Positions 60,449 through 64,000 of a DNA stretch of 64,000 bases are shown here, piece by piece. The DNA is taken from assembly GCA_000773965.1 (NCBI GenBank), contig JRUP01000011.1:1-64000 (forward strand). Direction: 5' to 3'. A program made the position numbers and the translations under genes. The DNA is from Enterobacter cancerogenus. Lineage in GTDB: Bacteria > Pseudomonadota > Gammaproteobacteria > Enterobacterales > Enterobacteriaceae. How positions within the stretch are numbered: the first letter of the stretch is position 1; every line of letters starts with the position of its first letter. The notes under the pieces were generated by a model. The model was not told the DNA's origin. It did no database searches and saw nothing but the letters and a program-made list of their open reading frames with translations.

Positions 60449-61315
60449 ATGGCGCACAACCCGCAGGACTCTTCTCTCAACGTCTTCATGGCCGAACCCT
60501 TACCCAGCGACAGTCGTCAGGCGCGGCAGTTGGCGCGACGCCAGTTGATCGCGGAAGCCGTGATGGCAGAAGGCGCTATTCGCATTGAAGATATTACCGA
60601 CCGTTTCGGCATCAGTCTGATGACCGCGCACCGTGATATTGATGAGATGGTCGAACGCGGATTGCTGCATAAATCGCGTGGGGTGGTCTCCGCCACACCA
60701 ACCAGCCTGGTCGAGTCCAGCGATATCTACCGCGCGACGCGTCAACTGGAAGAGAAGCAAGCCATCGCTGAGGTGGCGGCCACTTACCTGGAGCCAGGAC
60801 AGGCGATCTTCCTCGATGATTCCACCACGGTATTGCAGATGGCGCGCTTGTTACACGCGCGCGCCCCGTTAACGGTGATCACCAACTCACTGACGCTGAT
60901 GAATGAGTTGCGCAACGGGCGCGATATCACGCTGATGGGATTAGGCGGTCAGTTTTATCACTGGTGCAATGCGTTTATGGGCCGCATGACGCGAGAAGAA
61001 ATTGCCAGTCTGCGCGCCGATGTGTTCTTCGTCAGTATGTCAGCGATCATTGATGACACGGTCTTTCATCAGTCAGCGGAAACCGTCGAAACCAAACGAG
61101 CGATGTTTGATGCTGCACAGAAACGTATTTTGATGATGGATAACACCAAATTTGAACGCCGGGCGCTGCATCGTTTTGCCCATCTCAGCGAGTTCGATGT
61201 GGTGATTGTCAACCAGGGTACGCCGGTGCCCATACTGCGACGGATGCAGGATCTGGGTGTGAACGTCGTTGTTGCGCCGATGAAGATCCACGCTGGATCG
61301 CGCGAAGAAGCCTGA
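60449..61315 (+). CDS. DeoR-family regulator next to the ery importer genes
   Basis: 288-aa DeoR/GlpR-type repressor. Helix-turn-helix at about 38-60 (IRIEDITDRFGISLMTAHRDID), then the sensor domain with IFLDDSTTVLQMARLL, VFFVSMSAI and MMDNTKFERRALHRF. It follows the importer operon in the same direction; a DeoR regulator (eryR) also occurs in Brucella/rhizobial ery loci, so a role in erythritol control is plausible. No RBS supports the ATG at 60449; a later ATG at 60488 also lacks one. Confidence 0.75.
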   Translation: MAHNPQDSSLNVFMAEPLPSDSRQARQLARRQLIAEAVMAEGAIRIEDITDRFGISLMTAHRDIDEMVERGLLHKSRGVVSATPTSLVESSDIYRATRQLEEKQAIAEVAATYLEPGQAIFLDDSTTVLQMARLLHARAPLTVITNSLTLMNELRNGRDITLMGLGGQFYHWCNAFMGRMTREEIASLRADVFFVSMSAIIDDTVFHQSAETVETKRAMFDAAQKRILMMDNTKFERRALHRFAHLSEFDVVIVNQGTPVPILRRMQDLGVNVVVAPMKIHAGSREEA

Positions 61316-61399
61316 TTTCCCTGTAAATTAATTCCTTCAGATGACATGAGGCGCGCACTGTCGGCCGCGGCAGTGGTGCATCGGCCTGTTCAAATGCGT

Positions 61400-61430
61400 T
61401 TGACAATGCAATCTACCTACTAGTAGATTG
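61400..61430 (+). promoter_or_regulatory. promoter with embedded palindrome before the peroxidase gene
   Basis: TTGACA (61400-61405), 18-base spacer, TAGATT (61424-61429, 4/6 to a -10). The palindrome CAATCTAC-ctacta-GTAGATTG (61409-61430) fills the spacer and overlaps the -10, the classic place for a repressor. The TetR gene at 63209 is the obvious candidate. The rest of 61316-61535 holds no gene. Confidence 0.65.
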
Positions 61431-61535
61431 ATGGCTCTGCCACCGTGAACGAAGACGGTGCAATTGATTGCCACGCGCTAATCATTCAGCTCGGGTAACT
61501 GCCTTGTCTTAATTTATGCCATGTTGAGCGAACCT

Positions 61536-62579
61536 ATGAACAAGCCTTCTCTTACGACCGGCCAGACACTCACCCGTCTGGCCGCTATTGCAGTGGTACC
61601 ATTGATCATCATCGCGTTATTTCTCTGGGCTGGCGGCTGGTTAACACCAGATAAGTTGTCCTCCGATAAGCTCATTACCGTGCTACAAAAATCAGGCGGG
61701 GAGCATCCCGGCTACCGACGCAATCATGCCAAAGGTGTCTGCATAAACGGCAGCTTTGCCGCTAACGGCAATGCCAGCGTGCTGTCGCGTGCCGGGCTGT
61801 TTGCGCCGGGCGAAACCCCGGTGATTGGGCGCTTTGCTATTGCCGGTGGCAATCCAAACGCTCCGGATTATGCCGTGCCGGTGCGTAGCATGGCGTTAGC
61901 GTTTTACCAAAAAGATGGTCAGCAATGGCGCACCGGGATGAATGCCATGCCGATATTTCCGGTGAATAGCGTCGAAGGGTTTTACGACCTGCAAATCGCC
62001 ACGCTGCCGGATGCCAAAACAGGCAAACCCGATCCCGCGAAAATTCAGGCCTTTGTAAAAAAACATCCCGAAATCAAACCCTTCTTCGGCTGGGCGCAGC
62101 AGTATGTTCCTTCCTCTAGCTGGGCCAGCGATCGCTACAATAGCCTTAACGCCTTCAACTTTGTTGATTCGGCCGGCAAGAGCCATGTGGTGCGCTGGAG
62201 TATGGTACCGCACAGCGAGTATCAGCCAATCAATGCTGCGGATAAGAATGACAGCAACTTCCTGCAAAGCGATCTGCAACAGCGTCTTGCCAAAGGGCCG
62301 CTGCAGTGGGACCTGATCATCACTGTCGCAGACGCGCAGGACAAAAGCAGCGATGCTTCGATTGCCTGGCCAGCGGACCGACAGACCATCAATGCAGGAA
62401 CCTTGACCATCAACCAAACCACGCCGCAGCAGCAGGGCGCCTGTAACGATATCAATTACGATCCGCTGATTCTGCCCGAGGGCATCACCGCCTCGGATGA
62501 TCCGATCCTCAATGCACGTTCATCGGCTTATGCCAAATCCTACAACGCCCGTACCCGTGAACAGGCAGGAGCACACTGA
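61536..62579 (+). CDS. membrane-anchored catalase-like peroxidase (SrpA type)
   Basis: Catalase-family heme peroxidase of the short type, 347 aa from ATG 61536 (61521 is an alternative; neither RBS is strong). A membrane helix or uncleaved signal covers about 13-38. The distal histidine lies in RRNHAKGVCINGSF, and the C-terminal DPILNARSSAYAKSY has the proximal tyrosine region. It is followed by a cytochrome b561 gene, a pairing seen in other proteobacteria and suggesting electron delivery from quinol to a periplasmic peroxidase. Controlled probably by the nearby TetR regulator. Confidence 0.8.
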   Translation: MNKPSLTTGQTLTRLAAIAVVPLIIIALFLWAGGWLTPDKLSSDKLITVLQKSGGEHPGYRRNHAKGVCINGSFAANGNASVLSRAGLFAPGETPVIGRFAIAGGNPNAPDYAVPVRSMALAFYQKDGQQWRTGMNAMPIFPVNSVEGFYDLQIATLPDAKTGKPDPAKIQAFVKKHPEIKPFFGWAQQYVPSSSWASDRYNSLNAFNFVDSAGKSHVVRWSMVPHSEYQPINAADKNDSNFLQSDLQQRLAKGPLQWDLIITVADAQDKSSDASIAWPADRQTINAGTLTINQTTPQQQGACNDINYDPLILPEGITASDDPILNARSSAYAKSYNARTREQAGAH

Positions 62580-63130
62580 TGAAACACACAGAGACTTTCC
62601 ATCCGGCGTTGCGCGCGATTCACTGGTTGATGGCTGCCGCTATTATGACCATGCTGTTTATCGGCGTGGCCATGGTCGCCATCGTCTCGTCACTGCACAG
62701 CTTGCTCGTGGCGATCCATAAGCCGTTGGGCTTAATGATATTGCTGTTGGTGGTGGTGCGATTGTGGTTGCGTTTTACCACCGCCAAACCCGCGCTGCCG
62801 TCCACGCTATCAAACGCGCAAAAAGCGCTGGCACATGTTTCACATTGGGCGCTGTACGCCATGATGCTGGCCCAGCCACTGATTGGCTGGGCGATGCTGT
62901 CGGCGGCAGGCTATCCGGTTAATCTGGGCGGCAGTCTGCTGCTGCCACCGATTACGCCGATCAGTAATGACCTGTATGCCTGGTTACGTCCGCTGCATAC
63001 CTGGGTTGCTTTAGCCTTGTTCGTCACGGTGATGCTGCATCTTGCCGCCGCGTTGTTCCATGCGCTGATTCTGCGTGATGGCGTATTCAGGAGTATGACC
63101 GGCCGCCGTAAGCGTTCTGAAGCGCCTTGA
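62579..63130 (+). CDS. cytochrome b561-family membrane protein
   Basis: Di-heme inner-membrane cytochrome of the bacterial b561/CybB family, 183 aa, with four membrane helices. Histidines in the right helices (LRAIHWLMAA, LVAIHKPLGLMIL, LRPLHTWVALAL, VMLHLAAALFHALI) are the likely heme ligands. Its ATG shares one base with the peroxidase stop (TGATG), so translation is coupled. It probably passes electrons to the peroxidase; this is inference. Confidence 0.85.
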   Translation: MKHTETFHPALRAIHWLMAAAIMTMLFIGVAMVAIVSSLHSLLVAIHKPLGLMILLLVVVRLWLRFTTAKPALPSTLSNAQKALAHVSHWALYAMMLAQPLIGWAMLSAAGYPVNLGGSLLLPPITPISNDLYAWLRPLHTWVALALFVTVMLHLAAALFHALILRDGVFRSMTGRRKRSEAP

Positions 63131-63208
63131 CATCACCGCTGCAGGTCAGTAGGTTCAGTGCCAATTTACTGATTTGCAGCCATTTCATCTTTGCTGCCGG
63201 AGCCCTGC

Positions 63209-63799
63209 ATGACCGTTGAACGTTCGCCTAAAGCCACTGAAATCATTAATCACACCCGAGCGCTGCTCACAGCTGGTGGTTATAAAAGTTTCAGCTATGC
63301 CGATTTGGCAGAACGCGTACAAATCCGTAAAGCCAGTATTCATCATCATTTTCCGGGCAAAGCCGATCTGGTGCTGGCGGTGGTCAATGATTATCGTCAG
63401 GAAGCGCGTGCCGGCATGGCCGCGACCAGTGAGCATTTCAGTGATGATCCGCTGGCTGAGCTAAACGGATATGTGAACTTCTGGGCAACCTGCATTAAGG
63501 AAAACAGCTCACCGTTCTGTATTTGCGTGATGCTGGCAGTGGAGCTGCCGACCTTACCGGAAGAGGTGGCGGCTCAAGTGACCGGACATTTCGCCGATCT
63601 GTCCGCGTGGCTGGCCGGTGTGTTGCATAAGGGGGAAAAGCGCGGGGTGTTTATTCTGCGTGAAGGGGCGGAAATGGAGGCCAAATCGCTGATGGCGACG
63701 GTGCATGGTGCGATGATTGCCGCGCGCGCGTTTAATAACCCCGAACTGTTCTTACCCATGATTAAACCGGTGCTTAACAGTCTGGTTATTTCCGTTTAA
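63209..63799 (+). CDS. TetR-family transcriptional regulator
   Basis: 196-aa repressor. ATG 63209 is chosen for GGAG 6 bases upstream; the longer frame opens with TTG. Helix-turn-helix at about 28-50 (SYADLAERVQIRKASIHHHFPGKADLV, in parts), then a helical ligand domain with PFCICVMLAVELPTLPEEV, whose cysteines in CIC could sense oxidants or electrophiles as in some TetR proteins. It follows the peroxidase/b561 pair; the palindrome at 61409-61430 is a likely target. Confidence 0.83.
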   Translation: MTVERSPKATEIINHTRALLTAGGYKSFSYADLAERVQIRKASIHHHFPGKADLVLAVVNDYRQEARAGMAATSEHFSDDPLAELNGYVNFWATCIKENSSPFCICVMLAVELPTLPEEVAAQVTGHFADLSAWLAGVLHKGEKRGVFILREGAEMEAKSLMATVHGAMIAARAFNNPELFLPMIKPVLNSLVISV

Positions 63800-63817
63800 T
63801 GACCTCGCGGCCATTTA

Positions 63818-64000
63818 TCATCGCGACTCTTTCATCAGTAACAGAATCACTTTATCCACCAAATAAGGTGCCTGCTTATTTAATTCAGGATCGTTGCGTA
63901 ATTGCGCAGCAATGTTCAACGCAAATTCGCGAACCTTCTGTTTATCCGCTTGCGTTGATTCACAATCTGAAGGACGGCAGTCAGGATATTGGTTAGGAAA
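63818..64000 (-). CDS. C-terminal part of an unidentified minus-strand gene
   Basis: An open minus-strand frame enters from the right edge and ends at TGA 63818-63820, giving 60 residues: FPNQYPDCRPSDCESTQ, KVREFALNIAAQLRND, and a C-terminus LVDKVILLLMKESR. It has a two-cysteine start and amphipathic helices and looks like real coding sequence by composition. I do not recognise the family. It converges on the TetR gene with an 18-base gap. Confidence 0.6.
   Translation of the reverse strand, partial: FPNQYPDCRPSDCESTQADKQKVREFALNIAAQLRNDPELNKQAPYLVDKVILLLMKESR

Noticed and set aside
1..64000. CRISPR arrays, tRNA, rRNA or insertion sequences
   Set aside because: No regularly spaced repeats, cloverleaf-like segments or transposase frames were seen by eye; a tRNAscan and IS search would be the decisive check.

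Overview
The window looks like chromosome of an enterobacterium, most likely Erwiniaceae (Pantoea/Erwinia type). This rests on E. coli-like gene neighbourhoods (ynfM-ynfL, mlc-ynfK, ynfD-ynfB-ynfA, ydfG, dcp, ybiU, yciT-like), moderately high GC coding sequence and a palindromic intergenic repeat; the genus is inference. No rRNA, tRNA, CRISPR array or insertion sequence was recognised.

Layout. 1-13.3 kb is mostly conserved: partial ynfM, ynfL, mlc, bioD2, an NCS2 purine permease, a 249-bp-spaced repeat pair, an osmU-type osmoprotectant ABC operon, a 14-TM drug exporter, ynfD, ynfB, ynfA and ydfG. In E. coli ydfG and dcp are neighbours; here 13.3-28.1 kb is wedged between them. That insert holds a decayed prophage (frameshifted integrase, baseplate-gene scrap) carrying an intact AT-rich gene for a membrane-anchored DUF4041/GIY-YIG nuclease of the SNIPE anti-phage type, then two chemoreceptors, a secreted alpha/beta hydrolase, and a guaD-xdhABC operon for guanine to xanthine to urate. 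After dcp, hpxO (urate hydroxylase) continues the same pathway.

31.6-50.6 kb mixes small genes (Cys-rich secreted protein, PAP2 phosphatase, DHCW cupin, class C beta-lactamase-like protein, LysE exporter, ABM protein, a VOC gene broken by a stop, a MarT/FidL-like regulator pair, a LuxR-type regulator, ybiU, yciT-like) with a seven-gene operon (33.8-42.5 kb). This operon encodes a sugar ABC importer, SorC regulator, GlpD-like dehydrogenase, DhnA/LsrF-type aldolase and LyxK-like kinase, together a candidate kinase-dehydrogenase-aldolase polyol pathway. At 50.6-61.3 kb lies an eryABCD-order erythritol operon divergent from a four-gene ABC importer operon and a DeoR regulator. The end holds a catalase-like peroxidase/cytochrome b561 pair, a TetR regulator and a partial gene.

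How parts work together. The purine genes may be tied to chemotaxis: a tandem pair of PurR-type boxes precedes guaD, and a one-mismatch PurR-type box abuts a near-consensus sigma-28 promoter in front of the dCache chemoreceptor. The two polyol modules share the same logic (SorC control, RbsA-type ATPase, FGGY kinase, GlpD-like oxidase) but differ in the last step (aldolase versus EryC-type isomerase). Function calls are from recalled family sequences and visible motifs; no database search was run.
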